In this document: in pieces, positions 47,344 to 55,283 of the stretch
Layout of the letters: every line of letters begins with the position of its first letter
How positions within the stretch are numbered: position 1 is the stretch's first letter
NCBI RefSeq assembly: GCF_029714425.1
Contig: NZ_CP121668.1
Span: forward strand, 6,531,501-6,595,500
Direction of reading: 5' to 3'
DNA length: 64,000 nucleotides
DNA from: Bradyrhizobium sp. CB2312
Lineage (GTDB): Bacteria; Pseudomonadota; Alphaproteobacteria; Rhizobiales; Xanthobacteraceae
Notes under the pieces: generated by a model
What the model was told of the DNA's origin: nothing
What the model saw: only the letters and a program-made list of their open reading frames with translations
Databases searched by the model: none
Translations under genes and position numbers: made by a program

Positions 47344-48228
47344 ATGCTTCGCTTGCCTGCAATTCTGTGCTCGTTCGCGACGGCCCTCCTCGTCCTTCTC
47401 ATCGCCGCATTGCCCGCGCGCGCCGAGGACGAGGTCCGCATCCAGGAAGAGATCTGGGCGCTGCCGCTGCCGCTGCCGATGTTCGCCTACCTGGTGCGCC
47501 CGGTCGGCGATGGCCCGTTCCCGCTCGTGATCATGAATCACGGCGTGTCGCTCATTCCGAGGGATCGCAGCTTCTTTCCGCTGGTGGAATTCCGCGATGC
47601 CGCCAAATGGTTCGCAAAGCGCGGCTATCTCGTGGTGGCGCCGGTCGGCAGCGGCTATGGCGCGCAGGCGATCGACGTTCCCGATCGCGCGCTGTTCGGC
47701 CCGTTCTTCTCCAAGGTCGGCAAATGCACCAATCCCAATTTCCATGATGCGGGCCTTGCCGTTGCCCAGGTCGATCTCTGGATCATCGACTTCCTGGCGG
47801 CCGAGAAGCGGATCATCCCGAAGGACGTGATCGTGGTCGGCCAGTCCGCCGGCGGCTGGGCCGCTATGGCGCTGTCGAGCGTGAACCCGCCGCAGGTGAA
47901 GGCGGTCATCACCTTCGCCGCCGGCCGCGGCGGCCGGGTCGGCGGCAAGCCCAACAACAACTGCGCGCCCGACAGGCTGGTCGACGTGACCGCGGATTTC
48001 GGCCGCACCTCGCGCGTGCCGATGCTGTGGATCTACATCGAGAACGACACGTTCTTCGGGCCCGAGCTGTCCAAGCGCATGCATGCCGCCTTCACCGCCG
48101 CCGGCGGGCGCGCCGAATATCACCTGATGCCGCCATTCGGCCATGAGGGGCATTTCTTCATCGGCTCGCCGGATGCGATCCCGCTCTGGTCGCCGCTTGT
48201 GACAAAATTCCTCGATGCGCAAAAGTGA
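47344..48228 (+). CDS. Exported alpha/beta hydrolase (dienelactone-hydrolase-like)
   Basis: A 294-residue protein with a signal peptide (ending LPARA). It has FPLVIMNHGVSLIPR (oxyanion region), FAKRGYLVVAPVGSGYG, nucleophile motif GQSAGG with Ser168, a late Asp in YIENDTFFG, and His in PFGHEGHFF. The fold resembles the dienelactone-hydrolase group. There is an extra segment with cysteines (KCTNPNF; NNNCAPDR) that could form a disulfide in the periplasm. ATG 47344 has GGAGGG upstream. Substrate unknown. Confidence 0.82.
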   Translation: MLRLPAILCSFATALLVLLIAALPARAEDEVRIQEEIWALPLPLPMFAYLVRPVGDGPFPLVIMNHGVSLIPRDRSFFPLVEFRDAAKWFAKRGYLVVAPVGSGYGAQAIDVPDRALFGPFFSKVGKCTNPNFHDAGLAVAQVDLWIIDFLAAEKRIIPKDVIVVGQSAGGWAAMALSSVNPPQVKAVITFAAGRGGRVGGKPNNNCAPDRLVDVTADFGRTSRVPMLWIYIENDTFFGPELSKRMHAAFTAAGGRAEYHLMPPFGHEGHFFIGSPDAIPLWSPLVTKFLDAQK

Positions 48229-48252
48229 ACCCTGAACTTCGGAGACGCGACC

Positions 48253-48837
48253 ATGCCTCGCCCTCTTGATTGTCTTTCCGGCCTGTTGGCGATTGCGCTC
48301 ATCTGCACCGCGACAAGCTCAGGCAGCGCCGCACCGAAGACGGCGCAAGCCGAAAAGCCCGCCGAGTTTGCAACGCGTGGTCAGCGCGAAGCGAAGGACA
48401 TCACCTATGGCGACTGGCAAAAACTCTGCTTCAAGGCCGGCGGCGCGCCGACGCTGTGCCGGACCTCGATCACGGGCAAATTCCCGACCGGTCAGATCGC
48501 GGTGCGCGTCGACCTAATCGAGCGCGAGGACGCTCCCGCCGCCCGGCTGCAATTGTTCGTGCCTGTCGGCATGTACCTGCAACAGGCGCCCAAATTGACC
48601 ATCGACCAGGGCACGCCGTTCCGCGTGCCCTATACCTGGTGCGCCACCAATCTCTGCATCGCGGCCGACGTGGCGGCGCCGAACACGGTCAAGGAGATGG
48701 CATCAGGCAAGGCGCTGACGCTCGAGCTCGTCGATGCGAACCTCCTCGCTCTCACCACCGCGGTGCCTCTGGGACAGTTCGCGTCTGCCCGCAGCGGCGC
48801 GCCGGCGAAGACGCTGGAGCAGTATGTCGACGAGTGA
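48253..48837 (+). CDS. Invasion-associated locus B (IalB) family protein
   Basis: A 194-residue exported protein with a signal peptide (ending SGSAA). It has the IalB pattern: YGDWQKLCFKAGGAPTLCRTS near the start, RLQLFVPVGMYLQQAPKLTIDQG, and PYTWCATNLCIAA, with four cysteines spaced as usual. In Bartonella, IalB is linked to host-cell entry, but related proteins are widespread in free-living Rhizobiales with unknown roles. It starts 24 bases after the hydrolase stop and is probably the last gene of the antiporter operon. Confidence 0.87.
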   Translation: MPRPLDCLSGLLAIALICTATSSGSAAPKTAQAEKPAEFATRGQREAKDITYGDWQKLCFKAGGAPTLCRTSITGKFPTGQIAVRVDLIEREDAPAARLQLFVPVGMYLQQAPKLTIDQGTPFRVPYTWCATNLCIAADVAAPNTVKEMASGKALTLELVDANLLALTTAVPLGQFASARSGAPAKTLEQYVDE

Positions 48838-48849
48838 GCGCTCGCGGCC

Positions 48850-49218
48850 CTAAGCCGCAGCCGCGCGCGTCACCGACTCGATCAGGGACTCGGCGGAAAA
48901 CGGCTTGGTCAGGTAGGCGACGCAGCCCGATGCGATCGCCGCGGTGCGGTTCGCCGGACTGTCGTTCCCGGTGATGTAGATGACCGGCGCGGTCACACCC
49001 TTCTCCGTCAAACGCAGGCGAAGTTCGATGCCGGATTTTCCGTCGAGATTGATGTCGAGCACGATGCACATCGCCCTTTCGAATCCGCCGTAATCGAGCA
49101 AGGCGCCCGCCGACTCGAACAGGGTGGCGACGAAACCGTGAGCGCGGAGCAGCCTGGACATGCTCGTCCGGACGGACGGATCGTCATCGACAATGAAGAC
49201 GGACTGGCGCGTCGGCAC
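48850..49218 (-). CDS. Single-domain response regulator
   Basis: A 122-residue CheY-type receiver with no output domain. It has the acidic pair IVDDDPS, the phospho-accepting Asp55 in IVLDINLDGKSG, Thr in IYITGND and Lys in YLTKPF. Sequence style is like the receiver of FixJ-family regulators. It could act by protein contact or as a phosphate sink. It points the same way as the FixJ-like gene upstream, 190 bases away, and no kinase gene is adjacent. Confidence 0.9.
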   Translation of the reverse strand: MPTRQSVFIVDDDPSVRTSMSRLLRAHGFVATLFESAGALLDYGGFERAMCIVLDINLDGKSGIELRLRLTEKGVTAPVIYITGNDSPANRTAAIASGCVAYLTKPFSAESLIESVTRAAAA

Positions 49219-49407
49219 GGCGACCTCTCAGGCGGCATCAACGGTGATGGCCCTGCGGGGAAGGCGATACGACCGGGCGTTCCCCCGCGCATCGGGCAAC
49301 AAGCTGCAACTACCGCGCCTGCATCGCAGCACCGCGCCAACGCCTTTTCAATTGTCCCTTCGGGAAGTCACACCGGGAGAACTGTGCAGGGCGCGGCGAC
49401 AACTCCG

Positions 49408-50031
49408 TTAATCGTCGTTCGCATCGAGCATTCCGAGCCGTTCAGCGATCGAAACGAGCTCCGCAAGCGAATGAACCTGCATCTTCTCCATCACCTGGTG
49501 GCGGTGCGCCTTCACGGTACGCTCGGTGGTCCCGAGCTCGTACGCGATCTGCTTGTTGATCCGGCCGCGCACGATGAGATCGAACACCTGCCGCTCGCGC
49601 TGCGTCAGCGTTGCGAGGTGCATACGGAATGTCTCCAGTCGGCCGCGATGCGCGCGCGCGACGCTCTGGCGCGCCAGCGCGCGCTCGATCGCGTCGATCA
49701 ACTGCTCCGAGGAGATCGGCTTGGTCAGGAAGTCTTCCGCGCCCGCCTTGATCGCCCGCACGGTGGTCGGCGTGTCGGCGAATCCGGTCAGGAAGATGAT
49801 CGGCAGGGTCGAGCCCGATGCGACCAATTGAGTCTGCAAGTCGGGGCCGCTCAATCCCGGTATCCGCACGTCGAGCAGGATGCAGCTCGCCTGCTCGTCG
49901 TCCGGCCCGGCATCCAGCAGCTCCTTCGCCGACGCATAGGTCGCGACCTCATAGCCCGCCAGCTTCAGCCGACGCTCGATCGCCGTCCGAAAGGATTCAT
50001 CGTCGTCGACCACGTGAACGAGGCCTGGCAC
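49408..50031 (-). CDS. FixJ-family response regulator
   Basis: A 207-residue two-domain regulator. The receiver has VVDDDESF, phospho-accepting Asp54 in ILLDVRIPGLSG, Thr in FLTGFAD and Lys in FLTKP. The LuxR-type DNA-binding domain is LTQRERQVFDLIVRGRINKQIAYELGTTERTVKAHRHQVMEKMQ, as in FixJ/TodT/NodW proteins. No FixL-type kinase is encoded next to it. It is divergent from the FixK-like gene, and a large palindrome lies between the two. A FixJ to FixK cascade is therefore plausible here. Confidence 0.92.
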   Translation of the reverse strand: MPGLVHVVDDDESFRTAIERRLKLAGYEVATYASAKELLDAGPDDEQASCILLDVRIPGLSGPDLQTQLVASGSTLPIIFLTGFADTPTTVRAIKAGAEDFLTKPISSEQLIDAIERALARQSVARAHRGRLETFRMHLATLTQRERQVFDLIVRGRINKQIAYELGTTERTVKAHRHQVMEKMQVHSLAELVSIAERLGMLDANDD

Positions 50032-50176
50032 CTACCACCTCTTGCATTGAGGACCGCTGATGGTCTTCTCACTCTACAAAGCCGTCTTCATCCGTTTGAG
50101 GATTGAAATGTCTGCTTCGCGATGAGTCAAATTCGAAGGACGCAATGCTTCTCATCCTGTGCACCGGGCAATCATG

Positions 50177-50207
50177 TTGTCCCTTGGTACAATGGACCTA
50201 GGGACAA
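50177..50207. promoter_or_regulatory. 11-bp inverted repeat between FixJ-like and FixK-like genes
   Basis: TTGTCCCTTGG (50177-50187) and CCTAGGGACAA (50197-50207) form an inverted repeat with one mismatch and a 9-base spacer. It lies in the 293-base divergent region, about 120 bases before the FixK-like start and about 145 bases before the FixJ-like start. A dimeric regulator site is likely, but it does not match the FixK box. Confidence 0.6.
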
Positions 50208-50324
50208 TGGATTGAAATACCGCCTTGGTCGAAAATCAACTTCAGCGGGAGTGGGATAGCGCGGCGCATTCCAGCTACAAAAATAGTTAGCCTCACAGAC
50301 CAATTCGGCGATGAGGAGTTGGCC

Positions 50325-51008
50325 ATGCTTGTTCGCATCACCACGGATTCCGTACCGCGCCCCAACTCCCTCCGCGACCTCGGCATGACCAGCGATTCAA
50401 ATGCGCTGGTCAATTTAAGCGAATTTTCGTACCGAAAAGGCACCGAAATCTACGGCGAGAAGGAACCGGCCGAATACGTCTACCAGGTCAAGTCCGGTGC
50501 GGTGCGAAGTTACAAGCTGTTGTCGGACGGCCGCAGGCAGATCGGCGCGTTCCACCTCGTCGGCGACATCTTCGGGCTGGAGAACGGCCGTGAGCACCGC
50601 TTCACCACCGAAGCGATCGTCGACACCACGGTCCGGCTGGTCCGGCGCCAAAGCCTCGAAATGGTGGCCGAGAGCGACGCCATGGTCGCCAGGAACCTGC
50701 TCAGCATGACGACGACCAACCTCCAGCACGCCGAGGATCACATGCTGTTGCTCGGCCGCAAGACGTCGCTGGAGCGGGTGGCCGCGTTCCTGCTTGAGAT
50801 GGACAAGCGCCTCTCCGCATGCGACGTCATGGCGCTGCCGATGTCGCGGCGCGATATCGCCGATTATCTGGGCCTGACGCTGGAAACCGTGTCCCGCGCC
50901 TTGTCGCGGCTGCACGAGATCGGCGTTCTCGGCTTTATCGGCAACACGCAGCGCCAGATCGTGCTGCTGGACCGGCACCTGCTCGCGCGCCTCGACCTGC
51001 AGTCCTGA
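50325..51008 (+). CDS. FixK-like Crp/Fnr family regulator
   Basis: A 227-residue Crp/Fnr protein. The N-terminal cyclic-nucleotide-type beta-roll (about 28-120) lacks the N-terminal cysteine cluster of Fnr, as in FixK. The C-terminal helix-turn-helix is SRRDIADYLGLTLETVSRALSRL, with the L-E-x-x-x-R recognition pattern known to read TTGA half-sites. A single Cys166 lies just before the DNA-binding domain. ATG 50325 has GAGGAG upstream. It is the natural candidate to bind the nine TTGAT-N4-ATCAA sites in this window. I leave the symbol blank because fixK1, fixK2 and relatives cannot be told apart here. Confidence 0.9.
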   Translation: MLVRITTDSVPRPNSLRDLGMTSDSNALVNLSEFSYRKGTEIYGEKEPAEYVYQVKSGAVRSYKLLSDGRRQIGAFHLVGDIFGLENGREHRFTTEAIVDTTVRLVRRQSLEMVAESDAMVARNLLSMTTTNLQHAEDHMLLLGRKTSLERVAAFLLEMDKRLSACDVMALPMSRRDIADYLGLTLETVSRALSRLHEIGVLGFIGNTQRQIVLLDRHLLARLDLQS

Positions 51009-51031
51009 ACGGGTCCGCAGCGCCGGACGCA

Positions 51032-51484
51032 TCAGTTCCGCGGTGAACCTGCGCCGGACGCTTCGGTCAGGCCGAGCTGCTCCAGCGTCTTGAGCAAGAC
51101 CTCGAACAGGATGGCGGCCGACCAGCCGAACAGCAGCACGCCATTCATGGCCGTCAACGGCCCGATGAGCCGCCATTGCTGCACCGGCGTGATGTCGCCA
51201 TAGCCGAGCGTGGTGTAGTTGACGAAAGCAAAATAGAGCAGATCGCTACCGGCCGCGGCGGCCTGGACGATGCCGTAGGTCGCGGCCCACACCAGGATCT
51301 CCAGCGTGTGCGCGATCTTCAGCACCACGGCGGTCGCGATCATCACGCCCATCAGGTGCAATCTCGGCCGTTCAGTATGCCGCCGACCCGCGCTGCGGGC
51401 GATCGCGACGGCGGCGACCGTGACCAGCGCATGAAGTCCGATATTGATTACGCTCACCAGGGTGCCGACGAAGATCTGCATCAT
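51032..51484 (-). CDS. Small two-helix potassium channel
   Basis: A 150-residue protein with hydrophobic helices at about 8-30, 45-75 and 108-130, and a K+ selectivity filter TTLGYGD (91-97) before the last helix. This is the pore module of Ion_trans_2 channels, without a RCK/TrkA regulatory domain. It starts with ATGATG at 51484, overlapping the AI-2E transporter stop, so both are likely on one transcript from the FixK-like box at 52695. Role in pH or membrane-potential balance is an inference. Confidence 0.88.
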   Translation of the reverse strand: MMQIFVGTLVSVINIGLHALVTVAAVAIARSAGRRHTERPRLHLMGVMIATAVVLKIAHTLEILVWAATYGIVQAAAAGSDLLYFAFVNYTTLGYGDITPVQQWRLIGPLTAMNGVLLFGWSAAILFEVLLKTLEQLGLTEASGAGSPRN

Positions 51485-52626
51485 CGCGGGCGACCAGCCC
51501 TCAACTCGCGGCCCGACTGCGAAGCCATCTCCGCCGCGTCGCCCGTAGCCCTGTCGATCTCAACCGGCGCGGTGCGCTCGACGCGGATCCAGGCCGCCGC
51601 GAGTTCCCAGGCGACCGACAGGATGATCGGGCCGATGAAGAGGCCGAGGATCCCGTGGCTCAGTGTTCCCCCGATCACGCCGATCAGGATGACGAGCGTC
51701 GGCGTGGTCAGCCCCCGCCCCATCACCAGCGGTTTCAGGATATTGTCGAGCAGACCGACGACGGCGAGATAGAGCGTCAGAAGCAAGGCCGTGGTCACGT
51801 CCTTGTCCGTCCAGATCCAGATGACGACGGGGAGGAGCACGAGGAAGGGGCCGATCTGCACGATCGACAGCAGGAGCACGATCACCGCGAGCAGGCCTGC
51901 GATCGAGAGACCTGCGAGCTTGAAGCCGATCCCGGCGAAGAACGCCTGCACGATCGCCACGCCGATCACGCCCTGCGCTACCGCACGGATGGTCGCCCCT
52001 GCGAGCTCCAGAAAATGCTCGCTCTGCTCCGGCACGACGCGGACCAGGAAGCCCCTGATGGCCGCGACGAGCTGCGGCCCGAACGGAAGCAGCAGCCCGG
52101 CGACGAAGACCGAGAGCAGGAACTGGAGCATGCCAATGCCGGTATCGCCGGCAAAGGACAGCATCATTCCCGCAATCGGCTTCAGATAGGGCGCCACCTC
52201 ACGCAGCACCGCGCGGATATTGGTATAGGCCAGATTCCAGAACTCATAGAGCTGCGGACCGACCAGCGGCCAGCCTTTGATCTGCTCGGGCGCGGCGTGA
52301 AGCCTGAGCTCACCGCTGCCAATCTGCCCCGCGATGTCCTTGATCGCTTCGACGGCACCGAGGCCGAGCCAAGCCGCCGGACCGATGACGATGCCGAGCG
52401 CCACAAACGTCAGCAAGGCGGCAGCCGTGCGGGGCCGGCCGCCGAGGCATCTGGCGAGCCAGCTGAACGCCGGATAGAACGCCGCCGCGAGCACCGCGCT
52501 CCAGGTCAGGATCGGCACGAACGGCTTGATGATGATGAAGGTCCACAGAACCAGCAAGGCGAGCAATCCGAGCCGGATCACAAGCTGGATCACGTCCGGA
52601 AATACAAGCTGGCGCGGTTTCTTCAA
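51481..52626 (-). CDS. AI-2E family transporter, second copy
   Basis: A 381-residue PerM/AI-2E-type membrane protein with the usual layout: WTFIIIKPFVPILTWSAVLAAAFYPAF in the first helices, a soluble part with PEQIKGWPLVGPQLYEFW, and GLSIAGLLAVIVLLLSIVQIGPFLVLLP plus DNILKPLVMGRGLTTPTLVILIGVIGGTLSHGILGLFIGPIIL at the end. No ATG is available early. I take TTG 52626 because the frame's first codon (52692) touches the FixK-like box, while 52626 falls after the transcription start predicted from it. Substrate unknown. Confidence 0.82.
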   Translation of the reverse strand: MKKPRQLVFPDVIQLVIRLGLLALLVLWTFIIIKPFVPILTWSAVLAAAFYPAFSWLARCLGGRPRTAAALLTFVALGIVIGPAAWLGLGAVEAIKDIAGQIGSGELRLHAAPEQIKGWPLVGPQLYEFWNLAYTNIRAVLREVAPYLKPIAGMMLSFAGDTGIGMLQFLLSVFVAGLLLPFGPQLVAAIRGFLVRVVPEQSEHFLELAGATIRAVAQGVIGVAIVQAFFAGIGFKLAGLSIAGLLAVIVLLLSIVQIGPFLVLLPVVIWIWTDKDVTTALLLTLYLAVVGLLDNILKPLVMGRGLTTPTLVILIGVIGGTLSHGILGLFIGPIILSVAWELAAAWIRVERTAPVEIDRATGDAAEMASQSGRELRAGRPR

Positions 52627-52694
52627 GGTCGAAGCCTGTCTGTCGGGGCGGGCACACCCATGCGAAGAGTAGTGCCCTGCCCGCCGCGGCAAGC

Positions 52695-52708
52695 TTGATC
52701 CAGATCAA
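52695..52708. promoter_or_regulatory. FixK/FNR-like box, perfect
   Basis: TTGAT-ccag-ATCAA, perfect match. Its centre is about 75 bases before the TTG at 52626; the predicted start of transcription is near 52660. It separates the AI-2E/K+ channel operon from the end of the GH5 gene. Confidence 0.75.
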
Positions 52709-52760
52709 GGTGAATGTTGCGCCGCTTGTCCAGGCGCCGCCCGCGGCGGCCCTGCTCCCG

Positions 52761-53774
52761 TCAACGCGGCGGCGGAGATAAGGCGCGCAGGATGTCCGGC
52801 TTCCAGGCCTGACGAACGCTGTCGAAGGCCGCGAAGTCGTGGTCGAATTGCCAATAGGCCCAGGCCCAGCCGAGCTTCTCGGCACTCCTCGCCATGAACG
52901 ACAGGTATCTCACGCGGCTGTCGGATGGCGCCCGCTCGTACACGCCGAACTCGCCGAGATAGACCGGGCGCTTCTCCTTCTCAGCCCAGAGCTTCATCGT
53001 GTTGAAATCGGCGGCAGCCTTGGCTTCGTCGTCCGGGCTACCCCAATCGAGCGGCCCGATCCGCGAAAACGTCTGGGACCACGGCGCGCCCTGATGGGTG
53101 AATCGTAGCGGCGCGTAGTAGTGAAACGTGACGATGAGGTTCCTGTCGTCGGCCGGCAGTGCCAGCTCGTCGACGCGGATGTCCACGGTGTTGAGAATGG
53201 CGGCAACCACCTGCCGCTCGGGATTGGTGCGGCGGATGATGGCGAGACATTCATTGAGGAGCGTGTTCCAGCTCGCCGACGTCATCTGCCCACCGGGCTC
53301 GTTCAAGACCTCTAACACGAGTCCTGGATATTTTCCGGCATAGCGCTCGGCGATCTGCCGCCAGAACGCCCTGAGCTTCTCGGCGCATCCGGAAACGTCG
53401 CTCTGGCAGACGTGAGTATCGTGTTCGTCGAGGACGGGGATGAGGCCCCTTGCGAAAACCTCCTCGATCACGGCATCGAGCCGCCGCAGGACGATCTCGT
53501 CCAGCACGTTCCCGGGTCCCATGAACTTGAAACCGAAGAAATTGATCCTGACGTGCGAGAAGCCCGCCTTCTTGATCGCCGTCAGATTCTCCAGGCGGAA
53601 CGGTGCGTTCTGACCGCCTTCCCAGATTCCATCGTAGCCGAGAATGTTGATGCCACGGCCCAATCGCGGCATGTCACCGGCAGCGGCAGGCCCGACCAGC
53701 AGCGAGGCAAGGCAAAACGCGGTTGCTGCAACAGACGAAATTCTCGGCCAACGGGCCCGGATGGCGATCATCAT
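52761..53774 (-). CDS. Glycoside hydrolase family 5 (cellulase-like), exported
   Basis: A 337-residue enzyme with a signal peptide (ending GPAAA). It is a GH5-type barrel: RGINILGYDGIW at the start, KKAGFSHVRINFFGFKFM, the acid/base Glu159 in EVLNEPGG, the nucleophile Glu275 in YLGEFGVY, and AWAYWQFDHDF at the end. Catalysis of beta-glucan hydrolysis is likely; the exact glycan is not known. It lies at the edge of an exopolysaccharide cluster, 17 bases after the Wzy-like gene, so it may trim the polymer made there. Confidence 0.88.
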   Translation of the reverse strand: MMIAIRARWPRISSVAATAFCLASLLVGPAAAGDMPRLGRGINILGYDGIWEGGQNAPFRLENLTAIKKAGFSHVRINFFGFKFMGPGNVLDEIVLRRLDAVIEEVFARGLIPVLDEHDTHVCQSDVSGCAEKLRAFWRQIAERYAGKYPGLVLEVLNEPGGQMTSASWNTLLNECLAIIRRTNPERQVVAAILNTVDIRVDELALPADDRNLIVTFHYYAPLRFTHQGAPWSQTFSRIGPLDWGSPDDEAKAAADFNTMKLWAEKEKRPVYLGEFGVYERAPSDSRVRYLSFMARSAEKLGWAWAYWQFDHDFAAFDSVRQAWKPDILRALSPPPR

Positions 53775-53791
53775 GCTTGCCTTGGTGAGGG

Positions 53792-55078
53792 CTAAAAGTC
53801 GGTCTGCGGCACCGGTCTGCACGTTGCGAAGAAGAGCGCCAGGAGGAGCACCGACGTAAACATCGTCGAACGAAGGAACATCGTCTCGGTGAAATTGGAC
53901 TGAAAGCTGAGGACGACAAATCCGATGATCAGGGCGCAGTGAGACCGGTCGATCGATCGCGTGGAGATCAGATGGAGAATCTTGGTCGAGAACAGGAAGA
54001 CGCTCGTGGCAAAGAGCGCATATCCCAGAAATCCCGTTTCGATCAGGATCGCGATGTAGCCGCTGTGGTAATTGTCCAGGACCCAGCCGTGGTTCTGCTC
54101 GAAATAATCGTAGAGCGACGGGACCGTCCAGAACCCGTTGATGCCGAATCCAAGCAGCGGTGCGTTGTCGAGATGGCTGATGGCATACTGCCAGATGAAG
54201 GTTCGCTCGGTAAAATCGATGTTCGCATCGCCGATATGGATGGCGTCATAGCCGGTCACATAGAAGTAGAGGATCAGGAAGCCGGCCAGGACGCACATGA
54301 CGAACGGCAGCACCGCATAGATCTTCATGCAGCGGACCGACCACATCGAGGTCAGGAGCAGCGCGCAGGCGGCGAGCGCGACGGCACCAGCGCCTCGCGA
54401 TTCCGACGCGAGGACGCAAATTGACGCCAGCAGGAACACGACGAGGAAGGAGATCCAGCCCTGCCCCGTCATCTTGCGATAGCAGGAAAAGAACATCAGG
54501 TAGGCGCCGACGAAGCCGAGCGTCTGCTTGGATTCATAGATGCCCTGCCACTGTCCCTCGTGCATCCAGGTGTGATCGATCCCGATATCGGGCACCGCGA
54601 TCGCGAAGAAGGCCGATGCGGCGACCGATATGAAGAGCCCGAGGACCGTGGCCCCCACAATCTCGTCGATTTCGATACGCGTGATCAGACAGAACGCGCC
54701 GAATGTCGTCATCGCCAGCGCCGCACTCTTCATGAATGCCGCGGCGTTCAGGCTGGACCACGACACGGAGACGACGGCGAGGCCATAGAATGCGACCAGA
54801 ACGATCAGATCGGGATTGAGCTGCAGCCGCAGGCGCGGACGCACGAATGCACTTGCGTAGATGAGGACGGCCCACATCAGGATCGCAATGGCCTGTTGCA
54901 GATTGCCCAGCTGCTCCGGCAGCAGCGCGGTGTTGAAATTGCCCATCGACGCGACCACGTTGACGGTGATCGAACCGAGGATGGCGGTCCTGGCAAGCTT
55001 CTCGACGCTGGCGCTGCGCGTCTTCCAGAACGCGCTCTCGAGTGCCTCGGAATCCACCTCGGTCTGCAGGCTGGCCAT
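53792..55078 (-). CDS. O-antigen ligase/polymerase family protein (Wzy/ExoQ-like)
   Basis: A 428-residue membrane protein with about eleven helices and one large periplasmic loop. The loop includes RTFIWQYAISHLDNAPLLGFGINGFWTVPS and WVLDNYHSGYIAILIETGFLGYALF, the pattern of Wzy_C/ExoQ polymerases, and the earlier ESRGAGAVALAACALLL segment fits too. It would join repeat units of the exopolysaccharide in the periplasm. The neighbouring Wzx-, Wzc- and GT-type genes support this. It faces away from the acetyltransferase gene at 55284. Confidence 0.88.
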   Translation of the reverse strand: MASLQTEVDSEALESAFWKTRSASVEKLARTAILGSITVNVVASMGNFNTALLPEQLGNLQQAIAILMWAVLIYASAFVRPRLRLQLNPDLIVLVAFYGLAVVSVSWSSLNAAAFMKSAALAMTTFGAFCLITRIEIDEIVGATVLGLFISVAASAFFAIAVPDIGIDHTWMHEGQWQGIYESKQTLGFVGAYLMFFSCYRKMTGQGWISFLVVFLLASICVLASESRGAGAVALAACALLLTSMWSVRCMKIYAVLPFVMCVLAGFLILYFYVTGYDAIHIGDANIDFTERTFIWQYAISHLDNAPLLGFGINGFWTVPSLYDYFEQNHGWVLDNYHSGYIAILIETGFLGYALFATSVFLFSTKILHLISTRSIDRSHCALIIGFVVLSFQSNFTETMFLRSTMFTSVLLLALFFATCRPVPQTDF

Positions 55079-55283
55079 GAGACGACTTTCCTAAAGCGCG
55101 GTTAACAATCCGCTAGCGCGTCGCGATTCCCCCGGCGACTTAAGAGTTTGGTAACGATATGAATCCTGCCGGCCGCATTAATGCAAATTACACGCCTCCG
55201 GTGTCTCGCCCGTAACGACCTTGCTATAAAGCGCGGGTCCGGCTCGATCGACCGTCCCGATTTACCTGGTTTCCCGGTTGCGC

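Noticed and set aside
50100..50324. FixK box for autoregulation of the FixK-like gene
   Set aside because: I looked for TTGAT-N4-ATCAA in its promoter and found none; only the unrelated TTGTCCC palindrome is there.
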